Source: Musa acuminata AAA Group
Lineage: Eukaryota > Streptophyta > Magnoliopsida > Zingiberales > Musaceae
Direction of reading: 5' to 3'
Assembly (NCBI RefSeq): GCF_036884655.1
Contig: NC_088349.1
Location: 43,986,501-44,050,500, forward strand
Length of the DNA stretch: 64,000 nt
Made by a program: the position numbers and the translations under genes. Positions within the stretch are counted from its first letter, which is position 1. Every line of letters begins with the position of its first letter. The notes below the pieces were generated by a model that was not told the DNA's origin, searched no databases, and was given only the letters and a program-made list of their open reading frames with translations. Positions 45,100-58,433 of the stretch are shown piece by piece.

Positions 45100-48000
45100 A
45101 TAGTGCTCTAGCTGTCATAATATATCATATATTTTTTTTGTTTCAGCTCTAATTCTTGTAAGAATTCTTTCATCTATAATATTTCTTTGTAAACTTCTAT
45201 AGTAGCAATATATTCTATGTGTTGGAGAGAATAATGTATCTTTGTAATCTGGATTGTTATGACATAGCTTCCCTTGTAAAAGTACAAAACCTAATGTTGA
45301 CTTCCTTGTATCAATATCTCTTGCAATATCTGTATCTGTGTAACCTGTCAACATAGGTGGTCCACCTCTAAAACTTAAACAAATTTTAGAGCTCATTCTG
45401 TGATATCTAAAGATCTACTTTACTATTGCCCAGTGCTCTTTACTTAGATTTAAAAAAAGTCTGCTAGCAACCCTCACTGCATATGCGATATTCGGCCTCG
45501 TACATACCATCGCGTATATCAAACTTTGGACTGCTGAAGCATAAGGAACCTTTTTCATTTTCTTATTCTCCTTATCACTTGATGGACTATGCTTTGTGCA
45601 TAACTTGAAGTGACCTGAAAGAGGAGAACCAACTAGCTTTGCAATGCTTATATTGAACTTGTCCAATACCTTCTTGATGTATTTCTCCTATGATAACCAA
45701 ATCTTCTTGCTTTTTCTATCTCGAAAAATCTGCATACCCATTATTTACTTTGATGACCCCATATCCTTAATTACAAAAACTTACTTAATTCCTTCTTCAA
45801 CCTATCAATTGTAGACATATCTTTCCCAAGGATAAACATATTATTAACATAAAGTAAGAGAATAATAAAATCCTCACCAAACCATTGATTTATACACAAT
45901 ACTAATGACCTGAAACCATTTTTTTTTAATCCATTTTTAGCCATAAATAAATTAAACTTTTTGTACCACTATCTTGGAGCTTGTTTTAGCCCATACAAGC
46001 TCTTTCTCAACTTATAGACAAAATTTTCTTTACCTTTGACTTTGAAGCCTTCTAGTTACTTCATATAGATTTTCTTCTCTAAATCACTATGAAGGAAAGT
46101 TATTTTCACATCCAATTGCTCAACCTCCAAGTCTAGGCTAGTAGTAATACCAAGAGCAACACGAATATAAGATATTTTAACAATAAGATAAACAAATCTC
46201 TTCAAAGTCAATACTTTTTTTTTACCAAAGCCTTTCACAACCAATCTAGCTTTGTACTTTGGTTGAAAACATTATTCTTGAGTCTTCAATCTAAAAATTC
46301 ACTTGTTATTCAAGGCCTTCCTTCCCTTTGGTAGTTGCACCAAATCATATGTGTGGTTCTTCTATAGAGCACTCCATCTTATCCTACATATCATCTAATC
46401 ATTTCTTTTTCTATTCACTTTCAACTAATTCCTAGTAACTGGGCTATAGTATGCTAATCCTTCTATAAAAGTCTTGGTTGGTGCCTCCTTCAAATTCTTA
46501 AGGGTTTGATCCTAAAAGAAGATTACATCTATGCTTCTAAAAATTTGTTTTTTTTGGATCCCAAAGCCTATAACTAAACTAATAATATGAGTAGCAAAAA
46601 AAAATACATTTGTTTGTCTTACCCTCTAGCTTGGACATCTCAATGTTTGGAACATGTGCAAATATACAACAACCAAACACTCTCAAGTGCATATAGGAGA
46701 TATCTTTCCCTGACCAAACATGCTATGTAACATCACCATCTAGAGCTGTATAGGAAGACAAGTTGATCACATCAATTATAGTCCTCAAAGTCTCATCTCA
46801 AAACTTTTTAGGTAACTTGGCTTATGAAAGCATACATATGATCTTTTCCATGATGGTACAATTCATCCTCTATATAATTACAATATGTTGAGACATACCA
46901 GGAATTGTCATCTCAAGATGGATGTCATGTGACCTGAAATAATCATCAAATAATCCTATATACTCACCACTATTATTTAATCTTATGTATTTTAATTACA
47001 TTTTTATCTCACTCTCAACTCTGATATGAAATTCTTTGAAAACATTAATAATATGATATTTTGTCTTCATAGCATAGGTCCAAACTTTTTTAGAAAGTCA
47101 TATATAAAAGTGACAAAATAAAGTGTACCACTGATACCAAGAATATTAATAGATCCTCTAAGAGTTTTTATCTTTAAAGGACCACATATATCTATATAGA
47201 CATGACCCAAGGCATGCATCTTTCTAGACAAAATAGGATTAGCAAAGGAAACTCTATGTTGTTTGCTAGCCAAACAATTTATACAATAGTTCAGATGTGC
47301 ACCTCTAAAGTTTTGTAAGACTTTTCTTTTGGAAAGAACTTGTAACCCCTTTATGCTCATGTGTCATAGTCGCCTATGTCATGACTCTATGTTGAAGTCT
47401 TTCTTTGTAGCATTTAACTACTCACCATAAGCTTTGGCCTGTAACCTATATAAAGTGTGATATTTCTTCCCACTAGCCACAACAAAAGAACCCTTATTTA
47501 GGTTCCATTATCCTTTGTGAAATCTGCTATCAAAGTTTTCATCATTTATAGTCTTCTAACTGAAATTAAATTTAACCCCAAGTCAACCACATGCCTCACA
47601 TCTTTAAGCATCAACTTGTAGCCAAGGTTGGTCTTTATGTTCATATCACCTATGTCGATGACGTTTGCCATGTCATAGTTGCATATCTTGATAACACCAA
47701 AATTTTTAGACTTGTAGGTAGCAAAGAACTCTTTTTATGGTGTAGCATAGTAAGAAGCACTTATATCAATCACCCACTTAAGATCCTAACACACACAAGA
47801 GAAAACATCATCAAAAATAGATAAAATCAAATAGTTACCACCCTATACTATAGTTGTTGTATTTTCTTTTGACTCAATAGGCTTTACTTCTTTTCTCTTT
47901 TTTTTTACTCTTCTTAGGTTGTTTGCATTGATTCTTGTAATATCCTTTTTCACCACAATTGTAGCAAACAATTTCTTTTCTTGATCTTGACTTGCTTTTA

Positions 48001-48660
48001 CCCATGCGTGAACCACTTCTATCCTTGGACTTTGACATTCCTCTATTATCTTAGAAAAGTACCTATGAATCAATTTGAATTCTTTTCCTTAATATCTCAT
48101 TTAATAAACTGCTTGTTACTTGGCTCATAGTGACAACACCATCTGACATAGAATTGTTGAGGGAAACCACTAGTGTCTCCCAACTTTCTAGCAATGAACT
48201 AAAAAGTAACAATACCTATAATTCATTATGAAGAGACATTTTTATAGAGGATAATTGGTTAGTGATACTCTACATTTCATTCAAATGCTCAATAATAAAA
48301 ATACTCTTTTTATATTTCAGGTTCACAAGTTTTCTGATCAAGAAAGGATTGTTGTCAGTCGTTTTTCTCTCATATAGACCTTCTAACTTTTTTCAAAGAG
48401 AATGTGTAGAACATTAAGAAGAAACATAGTGAAAGACGTTGTCATCGAGTCACTATCGAATAAACCTGACTATTTTTTGGTCTAACTTATTTCACTCATC
48501 ATCTGTTATATTGTAGGCTTTCTATTATCCCCTTGCAAATGTTCATACAAATCCTTTTAAGACAAGAGGTCTTCCATTCTTGATTTTTATATTATCCAAT
48601 TATTTCTGTTCAAGCTAACCATGCAAAAAAATATTATTGACCTCCATGTTCGGACATAAA
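45100..48660 (-). pseudogene. Copia gag-pol relic
   Basis: On the minus strand, from high to low coordinates: a gag relic (48650-48000); a zinc knuckle CYNCGEKGYYKNQC at about 47969-47928 with its His replaced by Tyr; the integrase zinc domain and core start (CINCLASKQHRVSF, DICGP, FVTFIYDF) at 47360-47067; RT N-terminal text (EVEQLDVKITFLHSDLE) at 46244-46056; RT end (VPYASAVQSLIYAMVCTRP) at 45666-45415; RNase H start at 45396-45115. Many stops and frameshifts. The wording is of the Tnt1/Tork kind of Copia. Nothing is functional. Confidence 0.85.
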
Positions 48661-48695
48661 AATTAAATGTCATCAAAATCTGCCCTGATACCAAT

Positions 48696-49283
48696 TGATG
48701 GGTAAAAAAAAAAATTGTATATGAAAAAATATGAGTAGGTCGTAACACACAACGAAAAAATTAAATGAAAATCATAGTCACATAGAACAATAAGATCTAC
48801 ATCAAAAACACCTCCAACGTAAAGGGGAGAAAAACCACGGGACAAGCCAAAGAAGCAAATCCACTATAAAAATAATGAAGATATAAATAGTCTTGCTCAA
48901 GACCCGAGCAATAATCACAAGATAATAACAGGGATACTAGGATTACGTCACCGTGCACAATATCCAAAATCTCCCTAAGTAATCACAGCAAGAATTTACC
49001 ATAAATTTGATTGAAACTAAGGAGAGAATACTATCCAGATAATTAAGAACGACTTCTACATTACCCTTGTCATCTTCCATTTTCTTTTTCTCTTATTCCT
49101 CTGTCCTCAATCGTCACTACTGTAGTTTTCTTTTTTTCAGCCACACCCGCGATCATTGTAGTTTTTTTCGACCACCCGACTACAGCTTTTCTATCTAAAT
49201 TAAAAAAATAATTAAATGATTAAAATAAACTGTGATTATTAAAATCTATGCTGAGGTGAATAAAATAGGTCATGTGCCCACCA
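48696..49283 (-). repeat. 5' LTR of the minus-strand Copia
   Basis: TGATGGG to GCCCACCA, 588 bp, adjoining the primer site. Confidence 0.8.
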
Positions 49284-50004
49284 GAAACATATCCCCTGTC
49301 AACCTATTCGTGGATGGTCCACTTCCATTGAAATCTGTGTTGATGGAGTCCTTTTCTGATTAAAAGCTCAATCAAGCATCTGTGTATGTAGGACGGACTA
49401 CAGAGCTTTCGATTGTGACGGACGATTGACCGGTTTAAAGCAGTGATGGTATCTTCCACGATCTACCACAGCTTCAAGATGGAACACGGTTGAAGTAGTA
49501 GCAAAGAGACGACCTGGCACCATCTTCCCATGTCAGCTGCATTCTTCGGCGCTTGGTTTTCTGCAGATAAAAAGTCTACACTAGATTCCAAATTTGCTGC
49601 TGAAGCACGTCCTGCTGCTATGATGCATGACTACAAGAAAGGTGTAGTTTTCGGCGAGCAGCCAGATTCTGCCGTAGTGGAACTGTGCGGGTTGTCCGAT
49701 TGATCTTCCAAGTTCAACCCATCCAATGAATGCAGAAATCAGAGTCTTTCTAGCTGGCGGCTGACAAAGATTGAGAATGACGGCTTTTGATTCAAGGTGC
49801 CTACTTTCTTCAGTGTGAAACATCATCTACTGGGAAAAGATGAAGCTAAGCATACATAATGAGATATCGTATGAAACTAGTGCTATCAGAACCAAGAACC
49901 AGATTAAAGTGATGTGGTTTTGGTTTTAATAAAGATAATATTTTATTCATAGACAATCACTTCTTTTACCGATTTAATAAATATCATAAAATTATATGTT
50001 CGGC
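49284..50004. other. Intergenic, nothing recognised
   Basis: Repeat-free as far as I can see. An 81-codon frame on the minus strand (49826-49581) resembles no protein I know. Confidence 0.4.
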
Positions 50005-50583
50005 AAATGATCCATTGGTTCAGCTCACAGTGGGTCTTAATAACCCTAGCCTAACTTAGCCTTAACATTCCTTTCTTTTAATCTAAACCTAAATTAAAAA
50101 AAAAGGATAAAATGGTGGTTGAAAAAAAAAAAATTATAGCAACAAAGTGATTCAAAAAGAGAAGAAAATGATAGAAAAATAAGAGAAAAAAGAAAAGGAA
50201 AGAAGATAAGGATAATGCAAAGACTATTCTTAATCATCCAGGTAGTGTTCTCACTTCAGGTTAGATCAGATCTATAGTAGATTCTTGCTATGATTACTTG
50301 AGGAGATTTTGAATATTATACACAGTGACATAATATTTATATTTTAGTTATTCTTTTGTGATTATTGCTTGAGTTTTGAGTAAAAGACTTTCATATTTTT
50401 TATATTCATTATTCTTATATAGAATTTTCTCTGATTTGCCCTATGATTTTTATCTTTCACATTAGAAAATCTTTTCACATAAATCTTAATATTTTATTTT
50501 ATTATGATTTCTATTTAATTTCACTGTGTGTTACGACCTGTTTGTATTTGTCCATATACAAAGTTCATCTGTTTATCCCATCA
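50005..50583 (+). repeat. Lone LTR of the 44-49 kb Copia family, plus orientation
   Basis: Reads GTGGGTCTTAATAACCCT.. through CTTGCTATGATTACTTGAGGAG.. and TGTGTTACGACCTG.. to ATCCCATCA, the reverse of 44244-44853. The start is approximate. No internal region adjoins it. Confidence 0.7.
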
Positions 50584-51111
50584 TTATAAGCTATAAAATT
50601 ATAGTGCACCACACATTTTTTTTCCTTTCGAGTGGACCCAAAAGGTGAATCTAATAAAAGGACTCACTTTCTTACGCCTTGGTTCTCCGATTCCTGAGAC
50701 AATGTGAGAGTAAATATACCTTTATCATCTCTAGCAATTACATTTTCTAACCCTTTTAAATTAAGGTCTATTTATGGGGAATTATTGGATATTGATGAGT
50801 TAAAGATATATCTTAGGGAATGCAGGTTTAGTTGTCTGAAAAAAAACTAAGGGCAGGAATCAAGTCCCCAATCTAATACTGAAAAAGAAATGTGTTTAGT
50901 GTTGTTAAATAGGATATCAAAGTCAGTATAATTTCTTGTGTTTCCTCAATTTGGAAGCAAATTTTAAGAATGATAACTAAATAATAAGATAATTTAGGGT
51001 CAACCATGTTTTATTCATCAAAATGTTGAATAAATAGCAAAAAGGTTACAAAAGAATAATTATGTTGAAATGGATGTGCATGAATACTGGAAATGCTAAT
51101 GTATAACATTT
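50584..51111. other. Intergenic, nothing recognised
   Basis: AT-rich with no supportable gene or repeat. Confidence 0.4.
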
Positions 51112-51249
51112 GATGGTATCACCATATCCATTCTATTGAGGAAAATCATTTCTCCTAATCTGTATAAATAGGAGAGGGATATGTTAATGTATTTAAGTTG
51201 TTTCACTTCTTCAATAAAGCTTCTTCAATAATTATTCTTATCTTCTATT
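51112..51249 (+). repeat. LTR fragment of the TRIM-like family
   Basis: CTAATCTGTATAAATAGGAG, ATGTTAATGTATT, CTTCTTCAATAAAGCTTCTT and TTATCTTCTATT match the left LTR at 38625-38860 read on the minus strand. It includes the LTR's TATAAATA. Confidence 0.65.
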
Positions 51250-51929
51250 ATTTTCATCAAGCATAAGTTTTGATGATTAAGCATGTCTTTTTTAACAAGG
51301 TTTTCCTTTGACCGGAGTCCACTAGCTTTCAAATTACTGAAATATCTTTTATTTTTATTGCACCCTTGAAGATTTTGATATGAATTTAGTATCTGAATTC
51401 CAACTCCAGCAGAAAAAATCTCCATTTCTCAGTTCATGAGGAAGAGTATCCATCAACATCTGCAAACCATCCCATTCAACATCATACCTGAAATGAACTC
51501 CCAATTGAGCTGCCATCAGAGTCTGCCTCTTCCATCAAAGAACATCAAGCTGAGAACATGGTGCAAAGAGGTATGGAAACAGAGATGCTAAACTTCTGAA
51601 TCAAACCAGTGACTGTCTCATCATTCCATTCCCGCATGCTGAAATAGTTGAGCTGCGCCAGTGTTCTCCATTCGACATCATGATGAGATGCCAACCAGCA
51701 TCAGCACAAGAGTCACAGATTTTTTGGAGTTTCTACATCAAATTTTCACTAGAAAATGTGTTCCAAGGGCTACCTCTCCATAGAAATTTCTGCAAATCCT
51801 ATTAATCATGGTGATTATCCTTCAGGTTTCTGATAACTGATATAATGCACAGGTATTGCAGATAGGACACGATTCACCTGGATCAATCTCACACCACATG
51901 TAAGAAATCATCTTCCAATGGAGACAGTT

Positions 51930-51979
<50 letters not shown>

Positions 51980-52378
51980 CATGTTATTATTCCTTTTCTC
52001 TCCAAACTAAAAGACAAGTAATATTAAATGTGTATTAATTTTCAGAATGTTTAGTTTCCACCCCTTTATAGGATTTTCGAACTAAGAACTTTACAAACAA
52101 GAATTAAAAAAAAAGAAAGCTATGATTAAAAAAACTCCAAGCAAAAGAGACAGACAGAAAATAAGAATAAAATTTTTGTTTATAAAATATGTTTGAATTG
52201 CTACTTTAAAATGTCAAATAAAAAAAAAATCAGCTTAGAAATGTAAAGAAAACCCAATATATATACAACTCTACATGTCAGTCCTAATGAATTTATCCAT
52301 TTTATGTTTTGGAAGCTAATGATCGTTTCTTATAATCAATTGATAATTTGGGTAAAATGAAACCGGTGGTGAGATCTT
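51250..52378. other. Intergenic with (AG)n microsatellite
   Basis: No gene is supported. A 66-codon minus-strand frame (51425-51225) is unknown to me. (AG)n of about 22 units lies at 51934-51977. Confidence 0.45.
51934..51977. repeat. (AG)n microsatellite
   Basis: About 22 uninterrupted AG units. Confidence 0.95.
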
Positions 52379-53490
52379 GTAGAATTAGAACCAAACTCCA
52401 ATTTAGTTCAACTAGAATTTCAATTGAACTCTAATTTGATCCTGATCAAACTAAACTAATATCAAGGAATCAAGGCTCAAAGACTAGATTCAAGTCGAGT
52501 CTTAGTCAAGTTTAGCTTAAGCAAAATTCTAGTCGAAATATAATTCAACTTAATCGGGATTTGAGTTGAACTCTAAGTGAAATCCAATTTGAATGAACCC
52601 AAGCCCACTCTCTTAGGGACCCTTCAGCTAGCCCATATCTAAGTACACTTAGCTTATACCCAATCCTAGTAATAGGATTAGTCACTAGCCAACTTGGGTA
52701 GCCTCTAACAAAAGACTCATACAACTGCAAGGAACTAAGGAGAAATCATAATTAAATTACAACACTAAATGTCTTCAATCCTCTAAATCTAAGCGGTTAT
52801 AGTCTCATTAAAGGCATCCAGGTCATGTCTCCACTTGAGTACCCAACATAAGATGAGAGGAGAAAAAGAGAGAGAGGAGGGTGTGCAAGTTTAGCAACCC
52901 CTCTTCTTGCCTATGGTCACCTTATTCCAGAGATCTTTTTTGAGTTGTCACCAACCTTAATAGCTTCTAAAGTGGCCTTTGGTAATACCAAGAAGAAAAA
53001 TACCAAGAAATAGTAGCAAGAAGTTTCATAATCAACCCTAGTTTTAGCTTCAATCAGGAGCCAATAAAAGAGGAGTATAGAATAGGGTTTTATAGTCTCT
53101 TCTTCCTTAAGTTCCACCATTTGATGTCCTTCATCCAAACTTCATCCTACTCCTATGAGAATTCTTAAATCTTTTTGCTTATTATCCAACCTTAGGAGGA
53201 GGAGATTCTAACAGTAAGAGAGGAGAAAATTGAAACCAACTGCGATCCTCAACCTACCAAGAGCACATAGGTATTGTTCAACGATAACCTATATTTTTAT
53301 ACATCTATTATCGCATTTTAATTTGATTGTTTAGCCCTTGTAATTGTCACTTTAATCTTTTAAGTAATAGATATTGTTTTTCTTTTACTTTTACACTTGA
53401 GTCTAGTGTTATCTCTCTCCTTCGTAAAACTTTCATCCAAGAGATAGTATTGGATTGACAAATCATCGAATCCGAAACCCATATGGATCA
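52379..53490 (+). repeat. 5' LTR of the degenerate gypsy element
   Basis: It starts near TGTAGAATTAG. Shared words with the 3' LTR include CCAATTTGAATGAACCC, AGGGACCCTTCAGC, ACTGCAAGGAACTAAG, CTATGGTCACCTT and AACGATAACCTATATTTTTATA. Divergence is high, with many indels. Confidence 0.75.
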
Positions 53491-53619
53491 AGTGGTATTA
53501 GAGTAACAATCTCCTACCTATGGTTGGTTATCATTATGTAAATATACAAAGTCTATATAGAAGAGCTATAAAAGAGTTTGAGATGTGCTTACTTAGAAGA
53601 AGAACCACTAATGGGATAG

Positions 53620-55260
53620 AGGCCAACACCCTGACACCTAACCATACTGCCTAGATACTAGTATTAGCTTAGTAGATGAAGATCATGATAGCTTAGTTGC
53701 AAGCCTAAGCTAACATAATAACAAAGGACTATTGAGCAAAGAACATTGTAATAAAGGAGAGAGAGCCATCTCCTTCAGAGATCGATAGCTATGAAGAAGA
53801 TGGTGTTGACCAAAACATCGAAGTAAGAACTCAATCTTTTCAAAAGGTTCACATCGAAATACCATCCTACGATGGCTCAATCGACACTAAGATATTAGAA
53901 TATCAACTTTACACTTACTTTTATCTATATAATTATAATAGTGAACATAAGGTGATGCTTGCATGACTAAAGTCACTGAGATACATGCTTTTATCTATAT
54001 AATTATAATAGTGAAGATATGGTGGAAATATCTTCAAACCAATGACAATGAAGATATTTCATAGACACGATTCAAAAGACTCATATACAAGAAAAATTCT
54101 ATCATATGAGGTATCTCAAAGAAAAATAAAAGAAGTGAGACTATTTTCTGCTAAGGAATGAATCAATTCATACAAGAGTACATCATTAAGTTTCAATAAT
54201 AAGCGGTGACATTCAGAATCTCCCTCACTGATCAATCAACGATGATGAAATACATATTTGGAGTCCATGCACAAATTCATTTAAGAGTTGAGCCTCTTTA
54301 AAGTATATAATATTTTAACTAATAGCAACATGATGTTGACGATTGAAAGAAAGAATTACACACATAGTGTGAAGCCTACGAAGAAGGTGAAATTAAGCCA
54401 CTTAAAGGCCCAAGAGAATTTCAAAGATATTAAAATTTTTTCTTCTTTAAAATGAGATTTTTTTGTGAATATTATAAAATTATATGTCACTATAAAGAAA
54501 AATATTAGAAGGTTCACTCAAAACTCTTTTCAAAGAAGTGGTTGAAGAACAATCAAAGTTGACAAATTACAGCTATAAACATAGGCGATATTCATTGGTT
54601 CCTTACTCGGATTTGAATCTATCACTAATGGCTAGATTGAAGGTTATAGACTCAAGTTTGACCCTTGATCCTAAGATTCGAGAAGAACTCTTCACCATAA
54701 AAATTCAAAGCAAGATATCATTGATGCAATTTTTGACACTGAGTGCCAAAAGAACCTTAACTCAATGAGCTTGGTCAAGAAGTTCAGCTTAGAGATGACA
54801 TAGCATATATGCCCATATCCTCTTAGATGACTTCATGATGATGTGGAAATAAAAATCGATCAACAATGTAAGTTACATTTCATTATCACAAGGAATTTAT
54901 CAACAAGATGAAATGCAAGGTGGTTTCACTTGACATATCCTAAGTCATCCTTGGAAGCCCTTACTTATGGGGCTGATATGCCATTTATTTTTGTCATTCC
55001 TAGAAGTATTAACTTCAAATTGATTCGATAGAAAACTTGACATCCTTGACTAAGCAAAAAAGATGATGAATACTTATCAAAAGCTTGTGGCTCTTACTTC
55101 GATATGCAAAGAACCAAAGCCTTCCTCCAATATGATGAAATAGGATGAGAAACCAAAAAGAAGATAAATGACTTTGAAGTCCTAAGAAGAGAAAGAAGTA
55201 CTTAGAGTTGATGAAGATCGACAATAAGGAAAACACCATTAAAATAGCACGCATAGATAA
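53620..55260 (+). pseudogene. Gypsy gag-protease relic
   Basis: Gag text near 53850-54300 includes IPSYDGSID, LYTYFYLYNYNSEHKV, TRFKRLIYKK and ISLTDQSTMMKYIFGVHAQI, which follow the pattern of plant gypsy capsids. An aspartic-protease-like stretch follows (near 54725-55010), with SLVKKFSLE and text around the LILGNPYLW region of such proteases (here SSLEALTYG); the catalytic D-T-G is not intact. Stops and shifts are frequent. The lineage is not assigned. Confidence 0.7.
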
Positions 55261-55402
55261 CACTACTAAGCACGATGATACCTATCACATCAATGGACTA
55301 AAACAAAATCTCCTAACTATAAATAAAGAGAGAAAAAGTCTCAAAATAAGATTCAAAAGAACGTGAATTGCCTAATTGAGGGAGCTATGATCAAAGATGA
55401 TC

Positions 55403-56506
55403 TAGTAGAGTTCAAGCTAAACTCCAATCGACCTAATTGAAGTTTCAATTAGACTCCAATTCAATCATAATGATCAAACCAAAGCAAGATCAAGCTAAAA
55501 TTTGAGCTCAAATGTCAGATTAAAATCAACTCAAGTTTCACTCAGGTTCATCTCAAACTGAGTTCTAGTCAAAGTCTAATTCAGCTCAACTAGAGTTCGA
55601 GTTAAACTTCGATTGAAATCTCATTTGGCCAAACCTAAGCCAATTCTCTAAGGACCCTTTGGCCAACCTAAATACAAGCCCACTCAGCTTAATCCAAGTC
55701 CTAATAGGACTAAAATAGAACAGTTTCTAGCCAATTATAGTAGCCTTTAATAAAAGACTTATCTGATTACAAGGAACTAAGAAGTCATAATTAGATTAGG
55801 ATTTTGGGTATCCTCAATCCTATAAATTTAAGGGGTTACAACCTCCTTGAAGGCATTTAGGTTGTCTCTTCTCTTGAGTGCTCAAGTAGTCATAAGCTGA
55901 AAAGAGAAGAGAGAAAGAGAGAAAAAGAAGAGAAGATGAAGAATTTTTTTATGGTCACCTTGTTACAGAGAATTTTTTTCAAATTACTACTGGCCTTAAT
56001 AGTTTTCAAAGAGGCCTTTGGTATTAGCAAGATGAAGAAAAAGAATCCCAAGAAGTAACAGGAAGAATTCCCATAGTTAGTTTGAATTTCAGTTTAGGCC
56101 AAGAGCCAAAAGAAGAGGAGTTAAAAAAATAGTTTTGTCCTTCAAGCATAGCCCTTTCTTCCTTGAGTTTCAACAATTGAAGCCTTTTATCCAAACCTAA
56201 TCCAACTATTATCCAAACCTGAAGAGGAAGTTCAAATAGCAAAAGAGGAGAAGATCGAAACCGATAGTAAATCTTAATCTGAGGGAGCATTTAGATGTTG
56301 TCCAAAGATAACATACATTTTTATATATCTATAAATTTTTTATCATGCTTTTATTCCATTGTCTAGTCCTTATAATTAATACTTTAATCTTATAAGCAAT
56401 AAAAGTTTTTTATTTATTTATTTTTAATAATAATTTTTTCTATTAAAATTTTTATGTGAGATAGTATCAAACTAATGATTCGTTCGATCTAAATCCATAA
56501 AAATCA
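55403..56506 (+). repeat. 3' LTR of the degenerate gypsy element
   Basis: The partner of 52379-53490; it begins near TAGTAGAG after a GAGGGAGC purine stretch. Confidence 0.7.
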
Positions 56507-57015
56507 ATGAATATGTTAGTAACTAATAATTAATTTATTGAGCACTTCACACAACAACAACTTTATTGATATCTCAAAAACATTTCAACGTAGTGACATG
56601 AACCTGATGGGAAAAACTGTTATAGTAGAATAATTTTTTTCTCTCTTTATGTATCAAAATGGGTTCTTCATCAAAATACCAACTTATTAGTAAAAACAAA
56701 TATTAACTAGAGTAGCATAAATATTAAAATAATAAATCAATCACAAAGTGAGACGTTGAATTTTTACATGAAAAACTCAATTTGGAAAAAATCACGGGAC
56801 TGTAGTCCACTTCAAACTTCCACTATTACTAATAATGATAACAGGTTTATAATAAGTTTTTTTCTAAAATAACTAGAGGATTATAATAACATCAACAATA
56901 TAGATCTTAGCTCAACAATAACATATTATCATCACCATAGATGAATTTCATGAAAAAAAAAATAATAAATCTCACTAAGTTGATATAGCAGAAAAGTATC
57001 TTAGAAAGGATAAAC

Positions 57016-57189
57016 TATAAATCGACATATGCAAATTGCTTTACCTTCTTATTGCTTTCACTATGCTCCCTTACGCTTCCAAGTCAATATCTTTTCGATC
57101 GATTTTCAACGAATGATTATTTTTCGAAATCGACGTTTTTACCACTATACTAATTTATCCCCCCTCTTAGTGTCGACTCATTCCTAACA
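57016..57189 (+). repeat. Tail fragment of a SIRE-like LTR
   Basis: GCTTTCACTATGCTCCCTTACG, ATTTTTCGAAATCGACG and CCCCCCTCTTAGTGTCG up to CCTAACA match the last 170 bases of the LTRs ending at 23742 and 29007. Confidence 0.7.
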
Positions 57190-57199
57190 CCCTCTAGCA

Positions 57200-57720
57200 T
57201 AGAGTTATAAATTATCACCATATACATTTTTTAACTTTCCAATAAAGAGCTGAGAAGTAACAATCCTTGCTTCTCATCATCTATATTCATTTTCATAGCA
57301 ACATGTTTGCAAGACTCTGAAACAGACTTATGTGCTTAATAATGTTACCACCATCTTTATACTTTAAATTGGTAAACCTTAGGAGAGAAATCCTATTTCT
57401 TATTGTCTTTTTCATAAATTTTTTTTTTAACTTTTGTTAAACAATATTAGCTTCGGTTTCTTCCGAAATATGCTCATGCAAATTTATATCCATCTATCTT
57501 CTAAGATAAGTAATAACTTTTCTATGTTGAACCTCTTATTCCTCATCTTTTATAGTAGAAGATTTTTCTTTAATTTTGATGGGTTTATACAAATCTTTGC
57601 AGAGTAAATCTTCCATCAAACATATCCAAATGGAATAATTTGATGAGTTTAATTAATCATACTGTCTAACTCTTCCATTTCAATTACATAAGAAAAACTA
57701 GTACAAAACAACTTGAAGCT
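57200..57720 (-). pseudogene. Copia gag relic
   Basis: On the minus strand a start near 57680 (MEELDSMIN) is followed in shifting frames by text of the Tnt1/Tork Gag pattern (EKLLLILEDRWI, IGFLS, NLKYKDGG, HISLFQSL). Stops are frequent. Confidence 0.55.
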
Positions 57721-58433
57721 CTAATACCACTTGTTGGGAAAAACTATTATAACAGAATAATTCTTTTCGTGTATCAAAATGGGTTTCTCATTAAAATATC
57801 AACTTGTTATCAAAAGTAAATATTAACTATAGCAACATGAATAGTAGAATAATGAATCAATTATAAAGTAAGATATCAATTTTTTATGTGAAAAACCTAA
57901 TGCAGGAAAAACCACAGGACCGTAATCCATTTTAAATTTTCACTATCACCAATAATGACAATAGATTTATAATAAGTCTTCTCTAAAATAAATAGAGGAT
58001 CATAATAATATCAAGAATACAGATCTTGGCTCAATAATAATATATCATCATCACCATAAATAGATTTCATGAAAGAAAAATTTTAAGTTTCACCAAGTGG
58101 TTATAGCAGAAAAGTATCTTAGAGAGAATAAATTATAGATCAACACCATTAGAATTATAAAGTTTGTTGCAAGGATTCTTCATATAAAATTTGGGTCAAA
58201 ATCGATGAAGTATAACCACTTGATCATCTAGTAAAAACCTCAAAACTTAACTTTCTTTCTCCTCTTCTCTCTATTCTTTTTCTATACCACCTATATTTTC
58301 ACCATTCGCACACCTTTTCCTCATGCACATCTCAATATTTTTTTTTAATAAATCAGATTTGGGCTCAATGTCAAAATCAACCCGTCCAAACCTACCTATG
58401 GGTTGGACCGTAGCATATTTCAAACTGTATTCA

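Larger units (their letters stand above)
44244..49283 (-). mobile_element. Degenerate Copia element (minus strand)
   Basis: LTRs at 44244-44853 and 48696-49283 enclose Copia gag and pol text on the minus strand. Primer site TGGTATCAGGGC (48693-48682) follows the 5' LTR after a 2-base AT spacer, and a purine tract (GAAAGGAAAGGT) precedes the 3' LTR. No matching target duplication was found (AATAA left, GAAAC right). Lone LTRs of the same family lie at 30218, about 50005 and 61808. Confidence 0.85.
52379..56506 (+). mobile_element. Degenerate gypsy element reduced to gag and protease
   Basis: Two diverged direct copies of a roughly 1.1-kb LTR (about 52379-53490 and 55403-56506) enclose gypsy gag and protease text. 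A primer-site-like TGGTATTAGAGT (53493-53504) follows the first LTR after a 2-base spacer. RT, RNase H and integrase are absent: the protease text is followed within about 140 bases by the 3' LTR, so roughly 3 kb of pol has been deleted. Confidence 0.8.
56605..58433 (-). mobile_element. Degenerate Tnt1-type Copia unit
   Basis: The right LTR (57732 to about 58433) begins TGTTGGGAAAAAC and is followed, in minus-strand sense, by the primer-site relic TGGTATTAGAGC (57729-57718) and gag text (57720-57200). A partial copy of the same LTR, starting TGATGGGAAAAAC, lies at 56605-57010. A SIRE-like LTR tail (57016-57189) sits between that partial LTR and the gag relic. No pol was seen. Confidence 0.7.
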
